In this document: one piece after another, positions 55,985-64,000 of the stretch
Layout: each line of letters opens with the position of its first letter
Numbering within the stretch: position 1 is the stretch's first letter
Source of the DNA: Motilibacter peucedani
GTDB lineage: Bacteria; Actinomycetota; Actinomycetes; Motilibacterales; Motilibacteraceae
Assembly: GCF_003634695.1 (NCBI RefSeq)
Contig: NZ_RBWV01000015.1
Span: forward strand, 167,380 to 231,379
Length of the DNA stretch: 64,000 nucleotides
Direction of reading: 5' to 3'
The notes under the pieces: generated by a model
Told to the model about the DNA's origin: nothing
Seen by the model: only the letters and a program-made list of their open reading frames with translations
Database searches by the model: none
Made by a program: the position numbers and the translations under genes

Positions 55985-58394
55985 TGGCGGCCACCGCGTC
56001 GGCGTGGGCGTCGAGCCAGGCGAGGAAGCCCGACGCGGGCAGCGGGCGGCTGTAGTAGTAGCCCTGCACGACGTCGCACTCCCAGTCGGCGAGCAGGGCG
56101 CGCGCCCCGTCCTCCTCGACGCCCTCGGCCACGACGGTCAGGCCGAGCTCGTGGCCCAGCGCGATCGTCGAGCGGACGATGGCCAGCGCGGCCGGCTCGT
56201 AGGGCAGGCCGAGGGTGAACGACTTGTCGAGCTTGATCTCGTTGACCGGCAGGGTGGCGAGGTAGGACAGCGACGAGTGACCGGTGCCGTAGTCGTCGAG
56301 CGAGAGCGAGACGCCCATGAGGCGCAGCGTCTCGAGCACCCGGCGGGCGATCTGCACGTCGCTCATGACCGCCGACTCGGTGATCTCGAGGACCAGCACC
56401 TCGGGCGGCAGCCCGGCCTCAAAGAGCGCTGCCTCGATCTGCTCCGGCAGGTGCTCGTCGACGAGCATGCGCGGCGAGAGGTTGACCGCGATGGTCAGGT
56501 CGTGGCCGTCCGCGCGCCAGCCGGCGCAGGCGTTCAGCGCCGTACGCAGCACCGACGAGGTCAGCGCCCGGATCAGACCGGCGTGCTCGGCCAGCGGGAT
56601 GAACTCGTCCGGCGGCACGAAGCCCTCGGCGGGGTGCTGCCAGCGGGCGAGCGCCTCGGCGCCCGTGACGCGGCCGGTGCGCGGGTCGAGCTTGGGCTGG
56701 TAGAACACCTCGAGCGTCGCGGCCGCGACGGCGAGGCGCAGGTCGGAGACCAGCTGCAGCCGACGGGCGCCGCGGGCGTCGTCGGCGAGGTCGTAGAGGT
56801 GGAGCTCGACGTCGTCACGCTTGGCCACCGCCAGGGCGATGTCGGCCTTCTGCAGCAGGGCCTGGGGGTCGCCGCTGCCGGCCGTGCCGAGCGCCAGCCC
56901 GGCGTTGACCCGGACCTCGAGGGTCAGCCCGTGCAACGCGAACGGCTCCGCGAGCGGGCGCAGCACCCCGCGGGCCGCCAGCGTCGCCTCACGGAGCGTC
57001 GCGACGTCGGGCACCAGCACGGCGAACTCGTCATTGCCGAGGCGGGCGACGTGCCCGGCGGCGGAGTTCCAGAGCAGCCGTCGGCCGACCTCGTGGAGCA
57101 GCAGGTCGCCGGTGTCCTGGCCGAGCGCGTCGTTGATGCCGCCGAACCCGAGCAGGTCGAGCGAGAGGACCGCGAAGCCCTCGTCGTGCTCCAGCGCCCA
57201 GCGCTGCGCGGTCTCGCCGAGAGCCCGGCGGTTGGGCAGCTGGGTGACGCTGTCGTGCAGGGCCTGGTGCTCGCGCTCGGCCGCCTCGCGGCGCACCTGG
57301 TCGAGCAGCAGGGTGCCGTGCAGCGCAGCCGCCGCGTGGTCGGCCAGCCCGCGCAGGAGCATCAGGTCCTGGGCGGAGAAGCTGTGCAGGAAGCGCCAGC
57401 GCGCGGCGACCGACAGGGTGCCGAGCTCCTTGCCGCCGGAGAGCAGCGCGACGCTCATGGCGTCGGGCTCGGCGGGCGCGTCGCCCTCGGTGACGGGGTC
57501 CAGCACCGTGCTCGTGCCGTCGGTGCCGACGCGCAGGGCGAGCGCGGGCAGGTCGTTCGGCATCGGCAGGCGCAGCTCGGCCACGTCGCAGTGCAGGATG
57601 TCGCGTGCCTCGCGCAGGATCGTCCAGGCCAGCTCGTCGGTGTCGCGGATGTCGCCCACGGCGCTGGTGAAGCGGTAGAGCGACTGGAGCCGGCGCTCGC
57701 GCATGTCGAGCCGGTTGAGCGCCAGCGACCCGCCGAGCAGCAGCACCAGCAGCACGCTCAGCGGCGCCAGGCCCACCGGCGCCGTGGTGGTCAGGACCAC
57801 GACCAGGAGACCGACGCAGCCCGTCGCGCCGTCGAGGACGAGACCGGTGACGATGACGCGGCGGGCGGCAGCGAGGCTCAGTGACCGGGTGGCCAGCGCC
57901 ATCACGGCGGTCAGGGCACCCAGGCTCACGGCCGCGCCGACCAGCACCGCTGCGTACAGCGCGAGGCTCGTGCGCCAGGTCGCGGCGTCCGGTGCGCCGT
58001 CGAGCAGGTGGAAGACCGCCTGCGCCACGGCGACGTCGAGCGCCGCGTTGGCGATGTTGAACAGCTTCTTGGTGGGGGACTGGCGCTTGAAGGCGAGCAC
58101 GGCGGCCACGCCGGCCGCGGCGGCGGGCACGAACCACGGCCCGGAGGCGAACGCGAGGCCGGCGACCAGCGCGACCGGCGTGAACGACACTGCCAGGCTG
58201 TGGCGGCGCTGCGGCAGGTGGATGACCGAGGCCTCGCCGCACGCCATGGCGACCGTGAGGGCCCACACCGGAAGGGTGAGCTCGCGCCCCACCTGCGACC
58301 CGCCGTGCACCAGAAGGACGGCCAGGGTGCCGAGCCCGGCCACGAGCAGGCACGTCACGAGCAGGCGCCGCGACGGCCGCTGCCTCTCGTCCAC
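55974..58394 (-). CDS. Membrane EAL phosphodiesterase with degenerate GGDEF
   Basis: 806 residues from GTG 58394, with a GAGGGGGA stretch upstream. Several helices (about 10-235) include [19 protein letters not shown], then a GAF domain (about 260-400, [21 protein letters not shown]). The cyclase motif reads GNDEF (453-457) instead of GGDEF and lacks an RxxD site, so synthesis is doubtful. The EAL domain is complete: [41 protein letters not shown] and [10 protein letters not shown]. Its likely role is c-di-GMP breakdown under control of a membrane signal, with GNDEF as an allosteric site. Confidence 0.9.
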   Translation of the reverse strand: MDERQRPSRRLLVTCLLVAGLGTLAVLLVHGGSQVGRELTLPVWALTVAMACGEASVIHLPQRRHSLAVSFTPVALVAGLAFASGPWFVPAAAAGVAAVLAFKRQSPTKKLFNIANAALDVAVAQAVFHLLDGAPDAATWRTSLALYAAVLVGAAVSLGALTAVMALATRSLSLAAARRVIVTGLVLDGATGCVGLLVVVLTTTAPVGLAPLSVLLVLLLGGSLALNRLDMRERRLQSLYRFTSAVGDIRDTDELAWTILREARDILHCDVAELRLPMPNDLPALALRVGTDGTSTVLDPVTEGDAPAEPDAMSVALLSGGKELGTLSVAARWRFLHSFSAQDLMLLRGLADHAAAALHGTLLLDQVRREAAEREHQALHDSVTQLPNRRALGETAQRWALEHDEGFAVLSLDLLGFGGINDALGQDTGDLLLHEVGRRLLWNSAAGHVARLGNDEFAVLVPDVATLREATLAARGVLRPLAEPFALHGLTLEVRVNAGLALGTAGSGDPQALLQKADIALAVAKRDDVELHLYDLADDARGARRLQLVSDLRLAVAAATLEVFYQPKLDPRTGRVTGAEALARWQHPAEGFVPPDEFIPLAEHAGLIRALTSSVLRTALNACAGWRADGHDLTIAVNLSPRMLVDEHLPEQIEAALFEAGLPPEVLVLEITESAVMSDVQIARRVLETLRLMGVSLSLDDYGTGHSSLSYLATLPVNEIKLDKSFTLGLPYEPAALAIVRSTIALGHELGLTVVAEGVEEDGARALLADWECDVVQGYYYSRPLPASGFLAWLDAHADAVAAISR

Positions 58395-58477
58395 GTGCTC
58401 CCCCTCGCCCCCCCGGCGCGCCCCGGTCGAGGCGCCCCGTGGAGATGATCGGCAGGTCTGCGACCCACTGAACAAGA

Positions 58478-58506
58478 ACAGGCGGCCCCCGAGGGGGGCC
58501 GCCTGT
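58478..58506 (-). terminator. Rho-independent terminator after the SHTWE gene
   Basis: ACAGGCGGCCCCC (58478-58490) pairs perfectly with 58494-58506 across a 3-nt loop. In the minus direction it is followed by TGTTCTTGTT, a T-rich tract rare in this window. Confidence 0.85.
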
Positions 58507-58524
58507 GCTCCGAACGGGTGCTGG

Positions 58525-58866
58525 CTAGCCCTTGGGCGCCGACTCCCAGGTGTGGGACGCCGGGGCAGCGGTGCCGCCGACGCGCTCCCAGGTGTGGGAG
58601 TCGAGCGAGGCGGCGACGACGCCCTCCCACGTGTGCGAGTCGGGGGTCGTGGCGACCGCGCCCTCCCACGTGTGCGACGAGGGGGCCGCGACCACCGTCG
58701 AGACGACGACGGCCTTGGTCAGGATCGCCGCCTTCGCGGCGGGGAGCGCGCTGGCCGGGCCGACGGTGGCGGCCGAGGCGCCGGTCGCACCGGCGACGGC
58801 GATGCCGCCGGCCAGGGCGACGACGGCGGCGGCGCGGGTGGCGAAGGTCGGGATACGTCCGTGCAT
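58525..58866 (-). CDS. Small secreted protein with four SHTWE repeats
   Basis: 113 residues from ATG 58866, preceded by AGGAGGA. A signal peptide (about 1-37, [23 protein letters not shown]) leaves a mature chain of about 75 residues. The mature chain carries SHTWE four times, at 13-, 13- and 14-residue intervals, with Ala/Val/Thr/Pro spacers and a final SAPKG. The corresponding DNA has near-palindromic 16-mers of the form CTCCCAxxTGTGxGAG at 58543, 58585, 58624 and 58663. A strong T-rich terminator follows. No cysteine is present. Not a family I know. Could be a wall- or metal-binding repeat protein or a multi-copy peptide precursor; no modifying enzyme is adjacent. Confidence 0.7.
   Translation of the reverse strand: MHGRIPTFATRAAAVVALAGGIAVAGATGASAATVGPASALPAAKAAILTKAVVVSTVVAAPSSHTWEGAVATTPDSHTWEGVVAASLDSHTWERVGGTAAPASHTWESAPKG
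58543..58678. repeat. Four near-palindromic repeats inside the SHTWE gene
   Basis: 16-bp units CTCCCAxxTGTGxGAx begin at 58543, 58585, 58624 and 58663 (spacing 42, 39, 39). Each can form a small stem and all are in coding phase. Confidence 0.8.
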
Positions 58867-58973
58867 GGTTCCTCCTGGGGAGCGGGGGGTGGAGCTCACT
58901 CACTGTCTCGGCCACGCAGCGTCGATCGTGAGAGAACGCAGAGCGATCACCCGGTTGGCCCCGGTCGGAGGCG

Positions 58974-58979
58974 TAGGGT
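58974..58979 (+). promoter_or_regulatory. Leaderless -10 element of add
   Basis: TAGGGT, 7 nt, then ATG 58987. Confidence 0.55.
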
Positions 58980-58986
58980 CCGGGAC

Positions 58987-60075
58987 ATGATGCCCGCCCC
59001 CACCCCCGACGAGGTGCGCGCCGCACCGAAGGTCCTCCTCCACGACCACCTCGACGGCGGTCTGCGGCCGGCCACCGTGCTCGAGCTCGCCCGGGCCAAC
59101 GGCTACGACGCGCTCCCCGCCGACGACGTGGCCTCGCTGGGCGCCTGGTTCGAGAGCGCCGCGTCCTCCGGCTCGCTCGAGCGCTACCTCGAGACCTTCG
59201 CCCACACGGTCGGCGTCATGCAGGACGTGCACGCGGTCCGGCGGGTGGCTGCCGAGTGCGTCGAGGACCTCGCTGCCGACGGCGTCGTCTACGCCGAGGT
59301 GCGCTTCGCCCCCGAGCTCCACGTCGAGCGCGGGCTCGCCCTCGACACGGTGGTCGAGGCCGTGCTCGAGGGCTTCGCCGAAGGGGTCGCGAACGCCGCG
59401 GCCACCGGACGGCGCATCCGGGTGGGCGCGCTGCTCACCGCCATGCGCCACGCGGCCCGCAGCCAGGAGATCGCCGAGCTCGCCATCCGCTACCGCGACG
59501 CCGGGGTCGTCGGCTTCGACATCGCCGGCGCCGAGGCGGGCTTCCCGCCCACTCGCCACCTCGACGCGTTCGAGTACCTCCGCCGCGAGAACGCCCACTT
59601 CACCATCCATGCCGGCGAGGCGTTCGGGCTGCCGAGCATCTGGGAGGCGCTGCAGTGGTGCGGCGCCGACCGGCTCGGCCACGGCGTACGCATCGTCGAC
59701 GACGTCACGGTCGCGAGCGACGGGAGCGTGCGTCTCGGCCGCCTCGCCGCGTACGTCCGCGACATGCGCATCCCGCTGGAGATGTGCCCGTCGTCCAACG
59801 TGCAGACCGGCGCGGCGGAGTCGGTGGCCGAGCACCCGATCGGGCTGCTGCGCCGGCTGGGCTTCCGCGTCACGGTCAACACGGACAACCGGCTGATGAG
59901 CGCGACCTCGCTGTCTCGAGAGCTGAGCCTGCTGGTCGACGCGTTCGGCTACGGCTGGCGCGACCTGCGCTGGCTGACCATCAACGCGATGAAGAGCGCC
60001 TTCATCCCGTTCGACGAGCGCATCGAGATCATCGAGGGGACGCTCAAGCCGGCGTACGCGGCGCACGGCGCCTGA
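58987..60075 (+). CDS. add: Adenosine deaminase
   Basis: 362 residues from ATG 58987. Metal site [10 protein letters not shown] (two His, about 18-27), [13 protein letters not shown] (His and catalytic Glu), [10 protein letters not shown] (catalytic His) and NTDNRLMS (Asp ligand). PSSNVQTGA also matches. Converts adenosine to inosine in purine salvage and may feed products toward the purH end-point, IMP. With cdd and deoA it completes a nucleoside salvage set. Its own promoter is leaderless. Confidence 0.95.
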   Translation: MMPAPTPDEVRAAPKVLLHDHLDGGLRPATVLELARANGYDALPADDVASLGAWFESAASSGSLERYLETFAHTVGVMQDVHAVRRVAAECVEDLAADGVVYAEVRFAPELHVERGLALDTVVEAVLEGFAEGVANAAATGRRIRVGALLTAMRHAARSQEIAELAIRYRDAGVVGFDIAGAEAGFPPTRHLDAFEYLRRENAHFTIHAGEAFGLPSIWEALQWCGADRLGHGVRIVDDVTVASDGSVRLGRLAAYVRDMRIPLEMCPSSNVQTGAAESVAEHPIGLLRRLGFRVTVNTDNRLMSATSLSRELSLLVDAFGYGWRDLRWLTINAMKSAFIPFDERIEIIEGTLKPAYAAHGA

Positions 60076-60095
60076 TCGCGTCGAACGTTTGGCAA

Positions 60096-60111
60096 CCCCC
60101 CGTGCGGGGGG
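60096..60111 (+). terminator. Short stem after add
   Basis: CCCCCC (60096-60101) and GGGGGG (60106-60111) around a 4-nt loop, 20 bp past the add stop. Confidence 0.45.
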
Positions 60112-60149
60112 ATCTGCCGGGAGTCCGCGTCGCCCTCCTGGAGGTCCCT

Positions 60150-60737
60150 GTGAAGCTCCGCTCCCTCGTCCCTGCCGCCGTCGTCGGCGTGGCCGCCCTC
60201 GGTGTGCCCGCTGCAGCGTCCGCAGCCCCGGCTCCCGCTGCCATCAACCGGGAGGCGACGGCTGCCCAGGCGAAGGCGGCCGACATCGCGTGGATGAAGA
60301 CCGCCGCGATCTCCGACATGTCCGAGATCGCCAGCGGCAAGCTCGCCGTCAGCAAGGCCACGACCGGCGGCGTCAAGGCCCTCGGCGCGATGTTCGTCAA
60401 GGACCACACCATGCACCTGGCCACGCTGAAGAAGCTGGCCGCCGCACGCGACGTCGCGCTGCCCACGTCGCTCCCGCCGGCGATGACCGCGATGATGCAG
60501 AAGATGACCGACGCGCCGGCGGGCCTGCAGTGGGACCGCAACTGGACCCGCGCCCAGCTCTCGGCCCACCGCATGACCATCATCGCGACCGGCAAGGCGC
60601 GCCAGGTCTCGCGCGACTCCGCGGTGCTCGCGTTCGAGCGCAAGACGCTGCCGGTGGTGACGATGCACCACACCGAGCTCGCGAACGTCTACCTGATCAT
60701 CGCACCGGCCTCGACCGTCAAGGTCACGACCGGCTGA
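60150..60737 (+). CDS. Secreted DUF4142 ferritin-like protein
   Basis: 195 residues from GTG 60150, with GGAGG 5 nt upstream. Signal peptide (LVPAAVVGVAALGVPAAASA), then a four-helix DUF4142 domain: AWMKTAAISDMSEIASGKLAVSKA, ALGAMFVKDHTMHLATLKKLAA, and HRMTIIATGKARQVSRDSAVLAFERKTLPVVTMHH. Family members are exported and share a ferritin-like fold; their role is unknown. The VOC gene overlaps its stop by 1 bp (TGATG). Confidence 0.88.
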   Translation: MKLRSLVPAAVVGVAALGVPAAASAAPAPAAINREATAAQAKAADIAWMKTAAISDMSEIASGKLAVSKATTGGVKALGAMFVKDHTMHLATLKKLAAARDVALPTSLPPAMTAMMQKMTDAPAGLQWDRNWTRAQLSAHRMTIIATGKARQVSRDSAVLAFERKTLPVVTMHHTELANVYLIIAPASTVKVTTG

Positions 60738-61129
60738 TGGCCGTACGCCTCTCGGAGGTGGTCGTGGACTGTGCCGACCCGGAGCGCGTCGCGCGCTTCT
60801 GGTCGGCCGTCCTCGGCTGGCCGGTGCGCCGGTGGGACGAGGACGGCGAGGTCTACTTCGACCTGGAGCCGCCCTCGCCGGGGATCCCGGAGCTGGCGTT
60901 CGTGCCGGTGCCGGAGCCGAAGACGGCCAAGGTGCGCATCCACCTCGACGTCCGTCCCGTCGACGGCGCCACCCGTGACGAGGAGGTCGAGCGGATCCTT
61001 GCGCTGGGGGCGACCCGCGCCGACGTCGGGCAGTCGGAGGACGTGTCGTGGGTGGTCCTCGCCGACGTCGAGGGCAACGAGTTCTGCGTCCTCGGGGTCG
61101 CGTCGACGCACGACTCAGCGGCGCGGTGA
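60737..61129 (+). CDS. VOC/glyoxalase-like protein
   Basis: 130 residues from ATG 60737, overlapping the DUF4142 stop. A single vicinal-oxygen-chelate repeat pair: VVDCADPERVARFWSAVLGWP (about 9-29) with the first metal position degenerate, VRIHLDVRPVD (His ligand) and WVVLADVEGNEFCVLG (Glu ligand). It fits the glyoxalase_6 type found in actinobacteria, which may be an enzyme or an antibiotic-binding protein. Substrate unknown. Confidence 0.85.
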   Translation: MAVRLSEVVVDCADPERVARFWSAVLGWPVRRWDEDGEVYFDLEPPSPGIPELAFVPVPEPKTAKVRIHLDVRPVDGATRDEEVERILALGATRADVGQSEDVSWVVLADVEGNEFCVLGVASTHDSAAR

Positions 61130-61130
61130 G

Positions 61131-61223
61131 TCAGCGGCGCAGCGAGTCGTGGTCGCGCGAGTCCGCGCCGAGCAGCGGGGTGAGGATCGCGAGCATGACG
61201 AGGAAGAGGACGATTGCGACCAT
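61131..61223 (-). CDS. 30-residue single-helix membrane micro-protein
   Basis: ATG 61223 with AGGAGG 8 nt upstream and a 30-codon frame ending TGA at 61131. One helix (VAIVLFLVMLAILTPLLG) is followed by a charged tail ADSRDHDSLRR, so one end is exposed and polar. It lies convergent with VOC (2 bp apart) and divergent from the LysR gene. Peptides of this kind, a short helix plus an acidic-basic tail, recur in actinobacteria but I cannot name a family. It may be regulated with, or by, the LysR gene. Confidence 0.55.
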   Translation of the reverse strand: MVAIVLFLVMLAILTPLLGADSRDHDSLRR

Positions 61224-61361
61224 GATGGCCGCCTCCTAAGGGTTTCTGGCGTTGGTCGGGGTCGTGCGCGCTCCTCCACAGTGGCGCCTGCGCAGCCGCC
61301 GGACAAGCGGTTAGATCTTCACCACCGTTAAGCGGCGCTTCACAGTGGGCCGTCGGCGGTG

Positions 61362-61367
61362 CACACT
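61362..61367 (+). promoter_or_regulatory. Leaderless -10-like element of LysR gene
   Basis: CACACT, 6 nt, then ATG 61374. AAGC-GGC-GCTT (61330-61340) nearby is a candidate LysR operator. Confidence 0.4.
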
Positions 61368-61373
61368 GGCGAC

Positions 61374-62282
61374 ATGCTCGACATGCACCGCCTGCGCGTG
61401 CTGCACAGCGTCGTCGAGGCCGGGTCCGTCACCGCTGCGGCCGCCTCGCTCAACTACACGCCCTCGGCCGTGAGCCAGCACCTCGCCGCCCTCGAGCGCG
61501 AGGCCGGCATCGCGCTGATGGAGCGCTCCGGCCGAGGCATCCGCCCCACGCCGGCCGGCACCCTGCTCGCCCAGCGGGCCGGGAGCCTGCTCGAGCAGCT
61601 GCAGGCGACCGAGAAGGCGCTGGCAGACCTGCGTACGGGGCGGTCGGGTCGCGTCGTAGTCGCGGCCTTCCCGACGGCCGGCACCGGACTCGTACCCGCG
61701 GCCGTGGAGCGATTCCGGCGCGAGGCGCCGGGCGTCGAGCTGGAGCTGCAGGTCGCCGAAGCAGAGCCGGCGCTCGCCGCGCTGCGCGACGGCTCGGTCG
61801 ACGTCGCCGTCGCCCTGCTCCCCAGCACGGCCTCCGACGACGGGCTCCACCGCGAGCACCTGCTCGACGACCCGTTCCGCGTCGTGCTGCCGCGTACGCA
61901 CCGGCTGGCCGGCCGGCGCACCATCGCCCTCGCGGACCTGGCCGACGACCCGTGGATCGGTGCGACCGCGTGCACCGACTACTGCGGCGGCGAGGCGATC
62001 GCGGCATGTCGCGCGGCTGGCTTCACGCAGCGGGTGGTGGTCGAGGCGGACGACTACCCGGCTGTGCTCAGCTATGTCGGGCTGGGTGTGGGCGTGGCCC
62101 TCGTGCCGCTGCTCGCGCTCGGGGCGTGCCCGCCCGGCACGGTCGTCCGGCGCATCCGCGGGCAGGAGCCGGTGCGGCGCATCCATGCGGTCACTCGACC
62201 TGCGCTGGCGGGTGCAGGGCCGGTGCCGGTGATGCTGGCGGGGCTGCGCGCGTCGGCGAGCTCGCAGGCGGCGCTGCGCTGA
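61374..62282 (+). CDS. LysR-family transcriptional regulator
   Basis: 302 residues from ATG 61374. N-terminal winged helix (HRLRVLHSVVEAGSVTAAAASLNYTPSAVSQHLAALE) and a LysR substrate-binding domain with GRVVVAAFPTAGTGLVPAAVERFRREAP and GVGVALVPLLAL. It activates or represses genes with a small-molecule cofactor. Divergent from the 30-residue micro-protein gene, so that gene is a possible target; the hydrolase and membrane genes downstream are others. Confidence 0.92.
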   Translation: MLDMHRLRVLHSVVEAGSVTAAAASLNYTPSAVSQHLAALEREAGIALMERSGRGIRPTPAGTLLAQRAGSLLEQLQATEKALADLRTGRSGRVVVAAFPTAGTGLVPAAVERFRREAPGVELELQVAEAEPALAALRDGSVDVAVALLPSTASDDGLHREHLLDDPFRVVLPRTHRLAGRRTIALADLADDPWIGATACTDYCGGEAIAACRAAGFTQRVVVEADDYPAVLSYVGLGVGVALVPLLALGACPPGTVVRRIRGQEPVRRIHAVTRPALAGAGPVPVMLAGLRASASSQAALR

Positions 62283-62356
62283 GTCGTTGACAACTGCAAG
62301 CCCTGGTGCGTCGACGTTCCTGTCGCCACCCACAGGCCAGTGACGGAGGAGCAGGC

Positions 62357-62725
62357 ATGGCGGTCGACCCGCGCACGCGTCGCGAGGCGGCGCGCGGCGG
62401 CGCCAGGGGGATCGCGATCCTGACCGCCTACGCGGTCGTCGCAGCGCTGATCGGTAGGCTGCAGTCGGACGCTGCACGCGCGGTCGCACAGCTCGTCCTC
62501 ACCGCCGTTGCCGGGACGTTGTTCGTGCTCTGGTTCCGCCGCACGCTGCGCGAGTCGGCCGCGGCGTCGCGTCGGGTCGACGAGGAGCGGCGTACGACTG
62601 GCTCCTACCCGCCCGGCGTCCCCGAGTCGCGAGGGCTCCTCCTCATCCCGATCATCCTCCTCGGCTGCGTGCTCACCTTCGCTCTCATGGTGGTCATCGG
62701 CACGGTCGTCGACCGACTCGTCTGA
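62357..62725 (+). CDS. Small membrane protein of unknown function
   Basis: 122 residues from ATG 62357, with GGAGGAG 6 nt upstream. A basic N-terminus (DPRTRREAARGG) leads to helices GIAILTAYAVVAALIG and AVAQLVLTAVAGTLFVLWF. A polar loop (LRESAAASRRVDEERRTTG) and a final helix (LLLIPIILLGCVLTFALMVVIGTVV) follow. Three helices in all. No family recognised. The hydrolase gene begins 18 bp downstream. Confidence 0.7.
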   Translation: MAVDPRTRREAARGGARGIAILTAYAVVAALIGRLQSDAARAVAQLVLTAVAGTLFVLWFRRTLRESAAASRRVDEERRTTGSYPPGVPESRGLLLIPIILLGCVLTFALMVVIGTVVDRLV

Positions 62726-62742
62726 GAGAGGACAGGAGAGAC

Positions 62743-63487
62743 ATGGCGCAGACCAAGTGGCCGGAGTTCGAGCCGGTGCCGCTCGTCGTCGAGTCGTGGG
62801 CGGGCGACGAGGTCGTGCTGGAGGTGATGGGCCGTCGCGCGCCCGTGACGGTGCTGCGACCGTCCGAGCCGTCGCGGGCTGCGGTCGTCGTCGCGCACGG
62901 GGGCACGGACGACGGCCGGCGCTTCTTCGTGGATGAAGCGAGATCCCTGGTGGCAGAAGGGTTCACGGTAGCCCTGCCCGCGACCTACCTCCCGCAGCAC
63001 GGGGACATCGACGCCTCGTCCGAGGGTGTGCGGCGGGGCGTCCTCACGCACCGATGCGTCCTCGACCTGCTGGTCGACCGCTGTGGCATCGACCCCGCGC
63101 ATCGGCTTCTTCGGCCACAGTGGAGGTGCTTTCCAGGGCGCGATGGTGTCGGCCGTGGACGAGCGGGTGACCGTGCTGGTGCTCGCGGGTTGCGGCACAG
63201 GGACGCTCGTACGCGTCGCAGCCTGGGACCCGGACGTGTCCACTGCATACCTCCAGTGGCTCGACCGCTACGACCCTGGACACTTCTTGCCGAGTACGCA
63301 GTCCCGCCGACTGCTGCTCCAGCACGGCTCGCGCGACGAGGTCATCAGCCGGGAGGAGTCCCTGGCGCTGCGACGGTTGCGTGCGGACAGCGACTGGCGG
63401 GAGTACGACTGCGGCCACGGTCTCGAGACACCTGCACCCCGCGGCGACCGTCGGACTCTGCTGGTGGAGGAGCTCTTGCGCGGTTAG
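62743..63487 (+). pseudogene. Alpha/beta hydrolase interrupted by a frameshift
   Basis: ATG 62743 follows AGGAGAG. Frame 1 encodes WPEFEPVPLVVESW, VVVAHGGTDDGRR and LVDRCGIDPA. Frame 2 from about 63095 continues RIGFFGHSGGAFQGAMV, with the nucleophile elbow GHSGG, and reaches EYDCGHGLETPAP (catalytic His) before stop 63485. Joining the two gives one normal domain of about 247 residues. The break is at GACCCCGCGCATCGG near 63095-63105; two extra bases (GCGCGC) would restore the frame. Either a real inactivating indel in a CG run or a sequencing error. Confidence 0.8.
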
Positions 63488-63578
63488 CAGTCCACGGATG
63501 TCCACAGGGCTATGGAGACCAGATCGTGCCTGTCCACAGGCGTTTCTCTGGTGCGCTGACTGTGTCAGTGGTGGCTGT

Positions 63579-63584
63579 TAGGTT
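63579..63584 (+). promoter_or_regulatory. Leaderless -10 element of HNH gene
   Basis: TAGGTT, 6 nt, then ATG 63591. CTGAC-TGT-GTCAG just upstream is a short inverted repeat. Confidence 0.55.
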
Positions 63585-63590
63585 CGGCGC

Positions 63591-64000
63591 ATGGTTGCAG
63601 TGGCGGTGCAGGATGCGGGTGCGTGGGCGGTCGCGGCAGACGCCCTCGACACCGCCGCCGCCCTGCCTGCCGGCGAGCTCGACGTGGAGTCGCTGCTCGC
63701 GCGGCTGCGCGTGATAGCCGGACTGCAGGCCCGGCTCGCCGCACTGGAAGCCGCGACCCTGCGCGCGGTCGACGCCCGCGAGGCCTACCGCCACGAGCAG
63801 GCACCCACCACCAAGGCGTGGCTGCGCCACCACCTGCGCCTGGACCCGGGCGATGCCGCGACCCGGCTGGGGCGCGCACGCCTCGTCGCCGAGCTGCCCC
63901 GCTTCGCCGCCGCCCTCGCCGCCGGGCAGGTCAACGCCGGACACCTCGACGCCCTGCTCAAGGCCCGCCGCACCCTCGGCCCGCACCCGTGCAGGCCGCC
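63591..64000 (+). CDS. DUF222/HNH endonuclease-like protein, 3' end outside window
   Basis: 136 codons from ATG 63591 to the window edge. The segment matches the DUF222 domain of actinobacterial 13E12-type proteins: LLARLRVIAGLQARLAALEAA, TTKAWLRHHLRLDPGDAATRLG, VAELPRFAAALAAGQVNAGHLDAL. Such proteins usually end in an HNH nuclease domain, which would lie beyond 64000. They are multi-copy in actinobacterial genomes and are sometimes linked to mobile DNA, but nothing else here suggests a mobile element. Confidence 0.85.
   Translation, partial: MVAVAVQDAGAWAVAADALDTAAALPAGELDVESLLARLRVIAGLQARLAALEAATLRAVDAREAYRHEQAPTTKAWLRHHLRLDPGDAATRLGRARLVAELPRFAAALAAGQVNAGHLDALLKARRTLGPHPCRP

Noticed and set aside
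58543..58678. Regular repeats that look like a CRISPR array
   Set aside because: Repeats are only 16 bp, in coding phase with SHTWE protein repeats, no cas genes.
63499..63541. Two TGTCCACAG sequences, close to DnaA boxes (TTGTCCACA); another at 15467-15476
   Set aside because: Few, mismatched at the first base, scattered, and no dnaA/dnaN/parAB context; not an origin.

Overview
The window is chromosomal DNA of a high-GC actinobacterium. GC content is extreme, GTG starts are very common, and the families are actinobacterial: LuxR/AAA regulators, PspC kinase, SCO4848-like, DUF6350, DUF3017, DUF222/HNH, and eukaryote-type NADP-isocitrate dehydrogenase. From memory, the order sucCD-DUF6350-purN-purH-folD-DUF3017-mdh-icd ... 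trpS ... dac-SCO4848-like ... sdhCDAB ... BMP/nucleoside ABC-cdd-deoA ... add resembles the conserved core of Streptomyces and its relatives. I cannot name genus or species. No rRNA, tRNA, CRISPR array, insertion sequence or prophage was seen.

Layout. 1-6.2 kb: a methyltransferase cut by the window edge, an M50 protease-like membrane protein, a PspC stress locus (PspC plus small membrane protein, divergent from a PspC-histidine kinase/NarL-type regulator pair) and a DeoR regulator. 6.3-15.3 kb: NUDIX hydrolase, large LuxR/ATPase regulator, PIG-L deacetylase, a decayed epoxide hydrolase, PcrA/UvrD helicase, a DinB-like protein and a LytM/M23 peptidase. 15.5-26.1 kb: central metabolism (sucCD, purN, purH, folD, mdh, icd). 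26.2-34.3 kb: a GGDEF-EAL protein, trpS, an RNA ligase-like protein with no standard start codon, YihY, a D,D-carboxypeptidase overlapping YihY tail to tail, an ECF sigma factor with partner, and an SCO4848-like protein.

34.3-43.2 kb: an amino-sugar operon read leftward, namely binding protein, two permeases, GH3 N-acetylhexosaminidase, ROK kinase, nagA and nagB. A ROK repressor lies upstream with a palindrome in its own promoter. No ABC ATPase is present, so a shared one is implied. The operon would import chito-oligosaccharides or GlcNAc, trim and phosphorylate them, then deacetylate and deaminate to fructose-6-phosphate. 44.2-47.6 kb: succinate dehydrogenase sdhCDAB, which with sucCD, mdh and icd gives four TCA steps in the window. 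47.8-60.1 kb: an M20 amidohydrolase and a nucleoside uptake and salvage locus (BMP lipoprotein, ABC importer, cdd, deoA, and add further along), interrupted by a second GGDEF-EAL protein and a small secreted protein with four SHTWE repeats. 60.1-64 kb: secreted DUF4142, VOC protein, a 30-residue membrane peptide, LysR regulator, small membrane protein, a frameshifted alpha/beta hydrolase, and the start of a DUF222/HNH protein.

Many genes start 6-8 nt after a TANNNT-like -10 hexamer with no Shine-Dalgarno sequence, which indicates widespread leaderless transcription. Genes inside operons instead overlap by ATGA/GTGA or carry clear ribosome binding sites. The most unusual items are the SHTWE-repeat secreted protein, two micro-membrane proteins (32 and 30 residues), the large inverted repeats around the ROK repressor and binding-protein genes, the decayed epoxide hydrolase, the frameshifted hydrolase and the putative CTG start.
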